NCBI GenBank assembly: GCA_022844165.1
Contig: JALHMH010000040.1
Span: 1 to 39,846 of the forward strand
Reading direction: 5' to 3'
DNA: 39,846 nucleotides
Source of the DNA: Lysobacterales bacterium
GTDB taxonomy: Bacteria; Pseudomonadota; Gammaproteobacteria; Xanthomonadales; SZUA-5
The position numbers and the translations under genes are program-made. Every line of letters starts with the position of its first letter. Position 1 is the stretch's first letter. This document shows, piece by piece, positions 1 through 9,206 of this stretch. The notes below the pieces were generated by a model. The model was given only the letters and a program-made list of their open reading frames with translations, searched no databases and was not told where the DNA came from.

Positions 1-2952
1 GGTATCCGTCACCGTCGTCCCATCAGCCTTCGTAGCAGTGCAATACCGATCCTGCTGATAAAACGGCGGAATGGCCTGGTAGTACATCTGCGCAGTCACC
101 AGCGCCGGCTTGGCAGCCAGTCCCTTCACCACATACCTGAGCCGATCCTTCCCAGACCCATTCTGATAATCCGGATCGCGCGCCGCTTCGCCTTCCGGAC
201 TCACAGCAACCGCCAAGTTCTGATCCATCGGGAAGCCAGGGCCATGAACAACAGGCGTGCGGTCGCCAAACGCGGCAGCGATGGCGATGCGTTCGGCTTC
301 TGGCAGGAAGCCGTGCGGCTGCAGGCGGTTGTCTTTGGGGTGGCCGTTGATGGACAGGAAGCTGGTGGTCAGCTGGCCTTGGGCGTTGGTGATCAGTTCC
401 TGGTAAATCTGCGCCTGATCCTGGCGGGTGATTTCTTCGAAGTGCGGCTGCCAGGCGTTGGGCAGGCGCGCGCTGCAGTCTGCTTTCCACCAGAACTCGC
501 CGGCCAGCGGCAGGCCAACGCTGTCGATCAGCACGCCTTGGTCATTGCTACGGCCGGAGGCCCAGAGCACTTTTCGCTTGGCATCGAGCACCTGGAATTC
601 GACAAAGGCTCGGCGGAAGCCCACCCCGGAGGGGAAGCGGTGGCCGACGAGGTTATCGATCACGACCTCGGCCGTCAGCGTGCGGCTGGCGGCGTCCCAG
701 CGCGGCGTGAGCGTGAGGTCGACGGTTTGTTCGGCGGCGGTCTGGACGATGATGTTTTCAGTAACCTGCAGCGGCGGGACGTTCATGCCGCCGAGACCTG
801 GGTCTTGGCTGCGAATGCCGAAGATGCTGGTGAACTGCTGCGCCATCTCGATCAGGAAGATGTTGAGGCCGACCAGCTGGTGCTGCGCATAACCGCTGCG
901 CAGCGGCAGATCGATCTGATTAGCTGGCAGGCGATAGTCGGTTTGCGGATAGTTGCTGTATTCCTCGATCGAGGCGATTTTGCTGACCAGCGGTTTGCCG
1001 TCGCTGTCGACGCTGGGCATATGGCATTGCTGGCAGCTCTTCGGCGTGGCGCCGGGCCCGCCGGGCAGTTTTTCCTTGCCCAGCAAACCGGTGCGATAGG
1101 CGCTGAAGGCCCACTCCGGATAGGTGGTCTGCTCGTAACGTTTGGGGAAGCAGCGGAAGGGATCGGGCGGATCGGTTTGCGGCAGGCACAAGGGCTCGGG
1201 CTGCTCGCGATCGAGCACCGGCAGATGGATGCTGTGGCAGGAGGCGCACACCTCGCTGGTGCTGATATCGCTGTTGTGCTCCGGGATCACGCGCAGCGAG
1301 TTTTGCATGGGCTTGGTGAGCGGATCGGGGAAGGGGCCATTGAGCGTCTCGGGCGAACCGAGTGGGAAGCTGCCGGTGAAGGAGGCGGCGAGTCCGGTGA
1401 AAGTGGGATTGAGGCTCTTCTGTTTTTGCTTGATGCAGGTGTTCCACGGCGCATCGGCGAAACGCTCAGCTTCTTCGTTCAGCGCCAGATGGTGGCAACT
1501 GCTGCAGGAGATGCCGTCGCGCGCGAGGCCGGCGTAGCTGGCGGCCTGCGCCTGGTGCGGCCAGCTTTGGTCGGTGTAGGGGAAGGGCACGACGTTGGCG
1601 TCGGCGCGCAGGAAGGGCTCGCATTTGCCGGTGTCGGCGTGGGTGTCGATGGCCTTCTGGCGCTGGCCCATGTTGCCGTGGCACTGCAGGCAGGTGTCCT
1701 GGATCAGCGCGCGCAGCGCGGCCTTTTGTTTGGGCGAGGCTTTGCGATTGAGATCGGCGAGCAGGATTTGTTCGCTTTCGAGCTGCGCGTAGAAAATCGG
1801 ATCGCGCCCGGCGAGACCCATCGGCGAGCTGCTCCACATCGAGTACGGCGAGATGCTGACCGGCTTGCCATCGCCGCCCGCGCCGAGCGGGCCGGGTTTG
1901 AAGTCGAGCATGTCGAGCTGCAGCCCGGTGCCGTTAGCTTGATGGCAGCCCACGCACTGCGTGGAGGTCATGAAGTGATCGACCGGACCGGTGCCCGGGA
2001 TCAGCACGCTGTCGTAGGTTTGCGAGGGCATATTCGCCGGCACGGGCGCGGCGCGTTTGCCGAAGGTGGCGTGGAACGCGGGCGCTGGCGCGGCCAGCGG
2101 CGTATCGATCGATTGTACGGGCGCTGCCGGCAATGCGCGCTCCAGATGCACGCCGTCGTCGCTCTGCGTCGACATCGGCGGCAGTTGCGTCAGGAACGTG
2201 GCCGGATGGCCATCGATGTTGTTCATCGATGCGAAGGTGCTGCCGGGCGTGGTGGAGCCGTGGCAGTTCAAACAAAAACCCTGTCCACCATCGCCCATGG
2301 ACGTGAGCCCGTTGCCGGGGCCGGCGGGCCAATCCACGACCGCGCCTTTGCCATACCAGCCGGTGAACCAGCCGGTGGAGAAGCTCTTCGAATCGCGGAT
2401 GAAAATCACCGCGCCGCTGCTGCCCGGCGGCAGGCAATCGAAACACTGGCCGGTGTATAGCGCCGCCGGTGCCGGCCACATTTCTTTGACCATGATCGCG
2501 CCATCGGGAATCGGCGGTGGATTTGTCGGCGCCTCGCTCTCAATGGCCGGACGATTGACGCGCATCCACTCGAACATCTCCGGCGAGTACCAGACGCGCG
2601 CCACGGCGTGCGTGCCGTAACTCTGGCCGTTGAACTTGCCGTTAGCGAAGGTGGTGATGAACGGCCCGGTGTCGCGCGCGGTGCGATCGTGCGGCCAGTC
2701 GTAACGCTGGTCGGTGGCGCGGCGGTAACAGTAGCCGCCCATCCAGTCGCCGACGATTTTTTCGAAGCGGTCGAGTTGGATCTGACCGCCCGAGACGAAG
2801 TCTGCCGGGCGTTTGAGCCTGGATTCGAGCTTTAAGCACAGCGCCGGATCGGGCGGCGTGACCATCGTGCAGCGCTGCGCGATAGCGCAACTGTTCGCCG
2901 ATACGTCCTGAGCCAGGACCAGCAGCAACAGCACTGCGAACACGATACGCAT
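1..2952 (-). CDS. Exported hexaheme cytochrome c with P460-like N-terminus (3' end outside window)
   Basis: Reading leftward from ATG 2952, the frame stays open for 984 codons to base 1, so the C-terminus is missing. Residues 1-19 form a Sec signal peptide, and a good SD (GGAAGG) lies just upstream. Residues about 50-165 resemble cytochrome P460-type domains (motifs YGTHAVARVWY and IPDGAIMVKE). Six haem c sites (CxxCH) follow at about 227 (CLNCH), 333 (CVGCH), 421 (CLQCH), 483 (CSSCH), 569 (CASCH) and 640 (CQQCH). It should be a periplasmic or surface electron-transfer protein, or a multihaem oxidoreductase. The substrate is unknown. After the last haem about 340 residues continue, including a beta-rich stretch, with no further CxxCH. 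No redox partner is visible in the window; the gene faces away from its neighbour. Haem count and export are direct readings. The P460 assignment is moderate. Confidence 0.9.
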   Translation of the reverse strand, partial: MRIVFAVLLLLVLAQDVSANSCAIAQRCTMVTPPDPALCLKLESRLKRPADFVSGGQIQLDRFEKIVGDWMGGYCYRRATDQRYDWPHDRTARDTGPFITTFANGKFNGQSYGTHAVARVWYSPEMFEWMRVNRPAIESEAPTNPPPIPDGAIMVKEMWPAPAALYTGQCFDCLPPGSSGAVIFIRDSKSFSTGWFTGWYGKGAVVDWPAGPGNGLTSMGDGGQGFCLNCHGSTTPGSTFASMNNIDGHPATFLTQLPPMSTQSDDGVHLERALPAAPVQSIDTPLAAPAPAFHATFGKRAAPVPANMPSQTYDSVLIPGTGPVDHFMTSTQCVGCHQANGTGLQLDMLDFKPGPLGAGGDGKPVSISPYSMWSSSPMGLAGRDPIFYAQLESEQILLADLNRKASPKQKAALRALIQDTCLQCHGNMGQRQKAIDTHADTGKCEPFLRADANVVPFPYTDQSWPHQAQAASYAGLARDGISCSSCHHLALNEEAERFADAPWNTCIKQKQKSLNPTFTGLAASFTGSFPLGSPETLNGPFPDPLTKPMQNSLRVIPEHNSDISTSEVCASCHSIHLPVLDREQPEPLCLPQTDPPDPFRCFPKRYEQTTYPEWAFSAYRTGLLGKEKLPGGPGATPKSCQQCHMPSVDSDGKPLVSKIASIEEYSNYPQTDYRLPANQIDLPLRSGYAQHQLVGLNIFLIEMAQQFTSIFGIRSQDPGLGGMNVPPLQVTENIIVQTAAEQTVDLTLTPRWDAASRTLTAEVVIDNLVGHRFPSGVGFRRAFVEFQVLDAKRKVLWASGRSNDQGVLIDSVGLPLAGEFWWKADCSARLPNAWQPHFEEITRQDQAQIYQELITNAQGQLTTSFLSINGHPKDNRLQPHGFLPEAERIAIAAAFGDRTPVVHGPGFPMDQNLAVAVSPEGEAARDPDYQNGSGKDRLRYVVKGLAAKPALVTAQMYYQAIPPFYQQDRYCTATKADGTTVTDT

Positions 2953-3347
2953 GACACCTTCCCCCAAGGCCGCGACGGGAAGCAGTATGTCAACAAATCG
3001 TCAGCGTGTGAGGCCGGCAAATCTCGCAAATTCTCACAAATGGCCGGGCCGGCACATCGACCGGAGAGCCGGCGCGCGCGAGCAGAATGTGCGTCGCGAT
3101 GGAGTCGCGCCTGCTCGACGCGATACCCCTGCACTCGCTGGCGCGACCCCAGCGCTTCCACGTAGCCCGGTGACGTCGCAGGCATTGGGAGAATCGCGGA
3201 CCTTGGCGGCTTTCACACACGCCGAGGACGCAACTTTTTCGGATTCGACAAAGGCTCTGGCTCGAAATCAGGTCGCCATCAACGAGCCTCTTCGCAGGCT
3301 GGCTCCGCGTCTGTAGGCTGTCAGCCTCCTAACGACGTCGCCATCAC
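2953..3347. other. Divergent intergenic region, no gene supported
   Basis: This 395-bp gap separates the divergent cytochrome and DUF3857 genes and must hold both promoters. Short open frames here have no recognisable protein features. Around 3040-3165 the sequence is rich in inverted repeats, for example the stem CGCGA/TCGCG at 3095-3109. That style is typical of interspersed repeats in Xanthomonadales intergenic DNA, but I cannot show another copy in this window. Confidence 0.4.
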
Positions 3348-5324
3348 ATGCGCATCTGGTCAGTATTGTTGTTCTTCGCAAGCGGCGTAGCCGCAGAAAC
3401 CTATACACGCGGCGAGTTCAGTTTCGCCATCGAACCGGCGCCCGACTTCGTCGCAACGCTCGATGTGCCGGGGACCACCGAGTTGCCGCCGGATGGCGCC
3501 GTGCGCCGTTGGTTGAACGATACCCAACACGATTTGCGCGGTCAGACGGTGTTGTATCGGAGGTTCGTAAGCGAGGCATTGAGCGCCCAGGGTCTGGGTG
3601 ATGTCGCCCAGCCGCGTATCGATTTCGATCCCAGCTACCAGCGTCTGAGTTTGCACGCGATCGATGTCACCCGTGCAGGCAAGATCACCTCGCGTCTCAA
3701 GCCGGAGTCCGTCACGCTCGCGCGACGCGAGCAGATGGCCGATACGATGGGCATTTACACAGGTCTGGTCACTGCGATGATCGAACTCGACGATGTGCGC
3801 GTTGGCGATCGTGTCGATATCCGGTATTCGCTGACCGGATTGCATCCGGTGCTCGGCGAGATCGGCGGAGACGACTACTGGCTGGCGGTGGATCATGGCA
3901 TGGTGTTGCGCCATGTCCGTGTTCTCAGCAAGAACCCGCAGCGATGGCGGACGCCCGCTGGCGTGGCCCCGCCGACGGAGAAAAAGCATGGCGATCACTT
4001 CGAATACGTGTACCACAAACAAGACGTCGCAGGCATTGTGCTCGAGCCGGATTTGCCGGGTTGGGCCGAGCCGTATCCCATCCTTGAACGCAGCGAAGCG
4101 GCCGATTGGCGCGCTGTGGCGCGTTGGGCCGTGGCACTCTATCCGAGCGTAGCGCCAGAGCCTGAGTTCTCCAGGCTGGTCGCGAAGTTCTCAAAGATCG
4201 AGGATGCCAATGCGCGCGCACTCGCGGCGCTGCGCTTCGTACAGGACGAAATTCGCTATCTATCCCTTTCGCTTGGCGAAAGCACGCATCGACCGGCAGA
4301 TCCGGACGTGGTTCTCAAACGGCGCTTCGGCGATTGCAAAGACAAGTCCCGCTTGTTGGTTGGCCTGCTCCAGGCGCTCGATGTATCGGCGCAACCGGTA
4401 CTGGTGAATTCGTTCAGCGGTCGCGCACTGCCCGGCAAGCTGCCACGGGCGGCCGTCTTCGACCACGTCATCGTGCGCATCGAACTCGAGGGCGGCGCCG
4501 TATTCGTCGACCCGACGGCGACGCTGCAGCGTGGCGACTTCAAGTCACAGGGTTTTCCGGACTTCGGCCACGGCTTGATCGTCGCGGCCGATAGCGCCGA
4601 TTTGGTGCCTTTGCAGCGCCTCGCGCCGTCCATCGATGGGTACCACTCGCGATACACCCACCGGGTCGAGGGCGCCGATTCGACGGCAGAGGTCCAGTTG
4701 GTTTGGCGCGGGGCGTACGCGGAATGGATGCGTCGCAAGTTGTCGAGCGAAAGTCGGCGCAGTGTCGCAGATGCCTTGCGGGCAACGCTGGTGCATACGC
4801 ACGGAAACGCAACAGGACTTCAGGAAATCCAAATCGAAGACGACGAAGCGGAAAATCGCTTGACCATCGTCGATCGTGTTCAAGTCCGCAATTTCGTCAG
4901 ATCCGAAGTGGGAAAGGAGCGCTTCCAGGTGGGCGCCGATGTGATTGCCGAGTTGTTGCCCTTGGCGCAAGTCGCCGAACCCAAGGGGCCAATGGCGTTG
5001 TCGCACCCGATGACCATCGAGCAAGAATTCATCGTCGAATTGCCGGCCGATGCGCTGCCAACGGCAGAGCGGTTGCGCGTCGAGTTGGATGACGCAGCGG
5101 TGGTTTTCGAACGCACGGCGCAACTGAACGATGGCCGCTTCACTGCGAACTTCAAGGCAACCACCAGGCACTACGAAGTCCGCGGAAATGGGGTGGCGGA
5201 ACACGCGCAACTCCGGCGGAAAATTCACGACGAACTGAGTATGTCGGTCAATGTCAACCGCGAGGGCGCAAAGTTGCGCTCCCGCGAAGAGCGTATGCGC
5301 GCCTTGTTGGGAGAGGACAAATGA
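3348..5324 (+). CDS. Exported DUF3857 / transglutaminase-like protein
   Basis: This 658-aa protein has a short signal peptide (cleavage near A15-A16). An N-terminal beta-rich DUF3857-like region (about 25-235) is followed by a transglutaminase-like cysteine-peptidase fold (about 270-395). The likely triad is C330 in GDCKDKS, H373 in FDHVIV and D388 in VDPT, all intact. A C-terminal beta-rich region (400-630) ends the protein. The architecture matches the DUF3857 plus transglutaminase family of exported proteins, whose substrates are mostly unknown; peptide cross-linking or cleavage in the periplasm is possible. ATG 3348 has no strong SD but gives the signal peptide. The stop overlaps the next start (ATGA), implying translational coupling. 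Confidence 0.85.
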   Translation: MRIWSVLLFFASGVAAETYTRGEFSFAIEPAPDFVATLDVPGTTELPPDGAVRRWLNDTQHDLRGQTVLYRRFVSEALSAQGLGDVAQPRIDFDPSYQRLSLHAIDVTRAGKITSRLKPESVTLARREQMADTMGIYTGLVTAMIELDDVRVGDRVDIRYSLTGLHPVLGEIGGDDYWLAVDHGMVLRHVRVLSKNPQRWRTPAGVAPPTEKKHGDHFEYVYHKQDVAGIVLEPDLPGWAEPYPILERSEAADWRAVARWAVALYPSVAPEPEFSRLVAKFSKIEDANARALAALRFVQDEIRYLSLSLGESTHRPADPDVVLKRRFGDCKDKSRLLVGLLQALDVSAQPVLVNSFSGRALPGKLPRAAVFDHVIVRIELEGGAVFVDPTATLQRGDFKSQGFPDFGHGLIVAADSADLVPLQRLAPSIDGYHSRYTHRVEGADSTAEVQLVWRGAYAEWMRRKLSSESRRSVADALRATLVHTHGNATGLQEIQIEDDEAENRLTIVDRVQVRNFVRSEVGKERFQVGADVIAELLPLAQVAEPKGPMALSHPMTIEQEFIVELPADALPTAERLRVELDDAAVVFERTAQLNDGRFTANFKATTRHYEVRGNGVAEHAQLRRKIHDELSMSVNVNREGAKLRSREERMRALLGEDK

Positions 5325-7591
5325 CCGGTGCATGGTTGGCGTTGCTGTTTGCCGCGGGCGAACCGGCGGCGCCGTTGGCGGCGCAACTGGATGCCGCAAT
5401 TGCGGCGCCAGACACCTACGATTACGCAAAGTTGTGGACCGGCTTCGCCGAACGCGGCGACTTCGAATCCAATACGCACTACGCTTTGTTTGGTCAGTTC
5501 GCGAATCCCTTTGCGCCCAGCGATGACGAATGCACGGCGCATGCGCCGGCGGCTCGATCTGCCTTGGACCACGTGCCGGTGTCGTTAGCGCTGCACTATG
5601 TGGTGGCTGCTTGCGGCGATGAATCGACGGCAAAGGCGCATGCCGCAATTCTCAAGGGTCTGGTTGCATCCCAGGAGCGGCCGTATACGGGCCGTTTTCC
5701 GATCACAGCCTATCGCGTTTTTCACCGCTGGGACGCAGAAGCGCTGATTCGCAGCAAGGGCTACGAGGTGCACAGCGTAGCGCTGCAGCCCATGGATGAT
5801 TACAGCGTCGCGCCGTTGAGTTTTGTGGTGACCACGAGCGACGACCCGCGCCAATTCGAAGTCTATGTCGACATTCTCGATTTGCCAGCGCGCATTCTCG
5901 AACGCGATCCAAACGCGCATCCACTGCTGCGGCCAGCGTTGTTGATCGAACTCGCGGACTCGGGTCTGATCGACCCGAATCGACCGCTCGACACGGCAAC
6001 CCGTGTGGTCGATGCGGTGATTCATCTCGGTGCTGGGGACATCGATGCCGAACGGGCGCGGCGCAGTATTCTGGAAGTGCGCAACGCCGATCGCGGCGCG
6101 GTGGCGAAAATGCTCGAACTCTGTGCCCTCGGCGAATTGCAATATTGCCAGGCCAACGACATCGACCTGTTGCTCGACGATGCCGAAACCGGCAATCCTC
6201 AGGCGCTGATCATGCTCAGCGTTTTGCACGCCAAGGGTTACCTGGTTGCCGCAAACGGTGAGCGCGCGCTGGGCTTCTACAAACAACTGCGTGAACGCAG
6301 CGATGCCGACTATGCGGCGATCCACATGGCGGCAAAGCTCTCGCGATTGCGGATCGGGAATGCCGCCAACGCCGCGGCTGGCCCGCTATTGGCGGCGCTC
6401 GTCGAAGATCTCGTCAAGGCGGCGCCAAATTTTCCGCCCGCCCATCTGGCGCTCGGTTGGTTGAGCTTCCTGGGGGCGCCGGGGACCGACAAAATGGGTA
6501 CCTTGGTAGAGCTGGCAGAACGCGCCTGGCGCGGAGGATTCTTGCCCGCTGGACTGACTCAGGCGGCCCCCTGGTCTGGCGATCCCGCCCAGCGCGAACG
6601 CGCCATCGAACGACTGACGGAGATCAACTCGAGCGTTGCCACGGCCACATCCCGATTTTTGCTCGGCAACAACTTGCGTGCCGAAGGGCGTTACGACGAA
6701 GCAGGACCTTGGATTGCGAGTGCCGCAGGCACCGGCTCACCGGCGGCGATGTTGATTTACGCGGACGAGTTTTTTGGCGACAGCGACGAACGTGCGGCGA
6801 TGGGCCGAGCCCTGTTGCATACGGCGTTTGCGCTAAAACATCTGCCGGCCTTGCCGGCGCTCGTCGACAGCTATATCCACCAGCCGGCAAGCAGCGAGGA
6901 AATGTTGGAGGTTTACAACATGCTGGTGGCGGCAACCGAGACGACCGATCTGGCCATTTTCCATCTGGCCCTTGGGCGTGCTGAGATTGCCGGGCTGGGC
7001 GGAAAGAAGCAGTTGCGGCGTGGATTGAAGTCAGTGCGGCATGCGCAGAAACGTGGATCGCCTACGGCGTTCCTGTACGAGTACGAACTGATCGAATCGG
7101 GCCAGCTGCGTGCGTCGAGTTGGCGTAAGCGCGTTAAGCTGCTCGACGGGGCTTTGGACTTCGGGGCAGCGCCAGCCATCAAGGCAACAGTGGGTCGAAT
7201 CCTGTACAGCCATCGGGAATCGACGTCGACCGAACAAGACCGCGGGTTGCGCTTGATGGTCGAGGCGGAAGAAGGTGGTCAAACCTATGTTCTCAATGAC
7301 GCCGCATGGTCGATGTGTACCGAGCGGGGCGATACGCAGCGGGGGTGGTTACTGGCCAGGCGCGCCCTCGAGCGCCGGCGCGATGGCACCACGCTCGATA
7401 CCACTGCCGCATGCGCTGCCGTGAACGGTGACTTCGCCGCAGCCATCGAGTTGCAAACCGCCGCGCTGCAGGCGCAGCCCGATGATCCGCGGCTGACAGA
7501 CGTCCGCGAGCGGTTCGAAAAGCGGCTGGCGAATTACCGTGCCGGAAACGTCGAGTTTGGGCAGACTCCAACGCCAGGAGATTCAGAATGA
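5321..7591 (+). CDS. Large helical-repeat protein of unknown function (TPR/Sel1-like)
   Basis: This 756-aa protein starts at the ATGA overlap with the DUF3857 gene. A short hydrophobic N-terminus could be a weak signal peptide. From about residue 240 onward it consists of Ala/Leu-rich helical pairs with Sel1/TPR-like spacing (for example ETGNPQALIMLSVLHAKGY and AEGRYDEAGPWIASAAGTG). A C-terminal TPR-like pair is followed by a short polar tail. Such solenoids usually act as protein-binding scaffolds. I recognise no catalytic motif. Tight coupling with the transglutaminase-like protein upstream and the dehydrogenase downstream suggests a shared envelope-related task, but that is inference from position only. 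Confidence 0.75.
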   Translation: MTGAWLALLFAAGEPAAPLAAQLDAAIAAPDTYDYAKLWTGFAERGDFESNTHYALFGQFANPFAPSDDECTAHAPAARSALDHVPVSLALHYVVAACGDESTAKAHAAILKGLVASQERPYTGRFPITAYRVFHRWDAEALIRSKGYEVHSVALQPMDDYSVAPLSFVVTTSDDPRQFEVYVDILDLPARILERDPNAHPLLRPALLIELADSGLIDPNRPLDTATRVVDAVIHLGAGDIDAERARRSILEVRNADRGAVAKMLELCALGELQYCQANDIDLLLDDAETGNPQALIMLSVLHAKGYLVAANGERALGFYKQLRERSDADYAAIHMAAKLSRLRIGNAANAAAGPLLAALVEDLVKAAPNFPPAHLALGWLSFLGAPGTDKMGTLVELAERAWRGGFLPAGLTQAAPWSGDPAQRERAIERLTEINSSVATATSRFLLGNNLRAEGRYDEAGPWIASAAGTGSPAAMLIYADEFFGDSDERAAMGRALLHTAFALKHLPALPALVDSYIHQPASSEEMLEVYNMLVAATETTDLAIFHLALGRAEIAGLGGKKQLRRGLKSVRHAQKRGSPTAFLYEYELIESGQLRASSWRKRVKLLDGALDFGAAPAIKATVGRILYSHRESTSTEQDRGLRLMVEAEEGGQTYVLNDAAWSMCTERGDTQRGWLLARRALERRRDGTTLDTTAACAAVNGDFAAAIELQTAALQAQPDDPRLTDVRERFEKRLANYRAGNVEFGQTPTPGDSE

Positions 7592-8346
7592 CCCGTTTTA
7601 CCGACCACATCGTACTCATCACCGGCGCTGCTCAAGGTATCGGGCGTGCGACCGCAGACGCTTTCGCTCGCGCCGGCGCTACAGTTGTGCTCGCCGACAT
7701 CGATATGCTGGCGGCGACGGAGGCAGCTGAAGCGATCGTCGCCAGCGGCGGATGCGCGGAAGCACTGCCGGTGAATGTGGCGGATGCTACGTCGGTCGCG
7801 ACGTTGTTCGATACCATCCTGTCCCGGCATGGGCGCCTCGATTGCGCTTTCAACAACGCCGGCATCGAAGAAGAATCGGCACGTCTCGCCGACGGCACCG
7901 AAGCGCTGTTCGATCGCCTGATGGCGGTGAACGTCAAGGGCGTATGGCTGTGCATGAAGCACGAACTGGCGCTGATGGCCAAACAGCGTCGCGGCGCGAT
8001 CGTCAATACGGCATCCATTGCCGGATTGGTCGGTGCGCCGAAGCACTCCGTGTACGCTGCGTCAAAACACGCCGTGATTGGTTTGACGCGCAGCGCGGCC
8101 GCGGAATACGGGCGGCTGGGCGTGCGCGTGAATGCCGTGTGCCCGGCCGTGATTCGCACAGCGATGTACCAACGCGCGATCGAACGTGGCGTTGCGACAA
8201 CCGAAGCGATCGCCGCCCTGCATCCGATCGGGCGCATCGGCGAAGTTGAAGAGGTCGCCAATGCCGTTCTTTTCTTGTGCTCGGACGCTGCGCCTTTTAT
8301 CACCGGTCACGCGCTGACCATCGATGGTGGGGCAACGGCGGTCTGA
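7588..8346 (+). CDS. Short-chain dehydrogenase/reductase (classical SDR)
   Basis: This 252-aa NAD(P)-dependent oxidoreductase is complete. The dinucleotide motif TGAAQGIG lies at 13-20, NNAG at 89-92, catalytic Ser at about 143, and the YxxxK pair is Y156/K160 (YAASK). The acidic residue after strand 2 (ADID, about 36-39) favours NAD over NADP. The C-terminus ends in the usual DGG motif. The start is the ATGA overlap with the upstream gene, and a good SD (AGGAG) lies 7 nt before it. The substrate cannot be told from sequence. It is a classical SDR, not the extended type represented by OleD, so it is probably unrelated to the oleA gene in this window. Confidence 0.92.
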   Translation: MTRFTDHIVLITGAAQGIGRATADAFARAGATVVLADIDMLAATEAAEAIVASGGCAEALPVNVADATSVATLFDTILSRHGRLDCAFNNAGIEEESARLADGTEALFDRLMAVNVKGVWLCMKHELALMAKQRRGAIVNTASIAGLVGAPKHSVYAASKHAVIGLTRSAAAEYGRLGVRVNAVCPAVIRTAMYQRAIERGVATTEAIAALHPIGRIGEVEEVANAVLFLCSDAAPFITGHALTIDGGATAV

Positions 8347-8350
8347 TTCC

Positions 8351-9154
8351 TCAGTTGACGTCATCCGACATCACCGGCATCAGGTGCACCGTGCCTTCGC
8401 TGTCGATGGTGAACGCGCGTGCGCCGCGACCGAAAGTGGCCGACAGGTGCATGCGATCGCCATCGACGTTGGCGGAGGGCAGGCCCTGGGACGACGTGAT
8501 GCGTCGGCCGGCTACGTGCAGCACGATGTCGGAAAACGCGGGTACGCCAGCAAAAACATCGCCGCTGGTCGTCACCGTGGCCGACGACCATCGCCCAGTC
8601 AGTTGCCGCACGACAACATCGCCCGAATCGGACCGTATGTTGAAATCCGAATGCGCCGTGAGTTCGATGTTCCCGGACGCGCTCCTCAGTCGCGCGGCCC
8701 CGCCAATGCCACGAGCCTGCAGCATTCCGTCGCGGGTGCGGACATCGATTGAAAAATCGGACGGCACGAAAACCGCCAGGTCGATACGGCCATAGCGGTG
8801 ATCGCTGCCGGCGATCAAGCGCTGTTCGTCTGGGTATCGCACATTCAGATGTATCTGGCCGTCGTTTTCGAAGGCATCGATCGTCCCCTGAAGGGGCGTT
8901 TCGCCGATGTGCTGGACGATGGCGTACAGGCCAAGCACACGCTGATTGTTCACCCGCAGACGCACATCGCCGTGCAGATTGAGCAATGTCAGTCGTCGCG
9001 TACCTGGGTGCAGGTCGATGTGCGTCTGCACATGTTCGATGGCAAACGGCGTTGGTGCATCGCTGGATGGCGGGGCAGGCCGCAGGGAATCCAGCGCCGC
9101 GCAGGCCGCTGGTGACAAACCCGCAACGATGGCCATAAAGCGAAAGGAAGTCAT
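8351..9154 (-). CDS. Exported DUF4097-like beta-repeat protein
   Basis: About 267 aa from ATG 9154. A longer frame reaches 9298 but would overlap the kinase gene and lacks a signal sequence. The N-terminus has a hydrophobic segment ending SPAAC, possibly a weak lipobox. The remainder is built of short beta repeats with alternating S/G/D turns (RTRDGMLQARGIGG, RSASGNIELTAHSD, SDSGDVVVRQL, TTSGDVFAGV). This is characteristic of DUF4097, the adhesin-like beta-solenoid family. It is last in the operon with VTT protein, regulator and kinase. DUF4097 proteins often sit beside envelope-sensing regulators, so a role as output or ligand of the two-component system is plausible inference. Confidence 0.75.
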   Translation of the reverse strand: MTSFRFMAIVAGLSPAACAALDSLRPAPPSSDAPTPFAIEHVQTHIDLHPGTRRLTLLNLHGDVRLRVNNQRVLGLYAIVQHIGETPLQGTIDAFENDGQIHLNVRYPDEQRLIAGSDHRYGRIDLAVFVPSDFSIDVRTRDGMLQARGIGGAARLRSASGNIELTAHSDFNIRSDSGDVVVRQLTGRWSSATVTTSGDVFAGVPAFSDIVLHVAGRRITSSQGLPSANVDGDRMHLSATFGRGARAFTIDSEGTVHLMPVMSDDVN

Positions 9155-9206
9155 CCAGGCGACCGGCAGGAACCAGTGAAGATCTTCGCGCGCCGACGGC
9201 TCAGGT

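Noticed and set aside
244..2460. 738-codon open frame on the plus strand
   Set aside because: It is antisense to the multihaem cytochrome, whose six CxxCH sites and signal peptide show the true strand; the plus-strand product has no domain or sensible start context.
2951..3316. 121-codon plus-strand frame in the first intergenic region
   Set aside because: No SD, no domain, repeat-like base composition; it would overlap the cytochrome promoter and start codon.
7588..8346. SDR as OleD of the olefin pathway
   Set aside because: It is a 252-aa classical SDR with YAASK motif, far from oleA and in another operon; OleD is a longer extended SDR.
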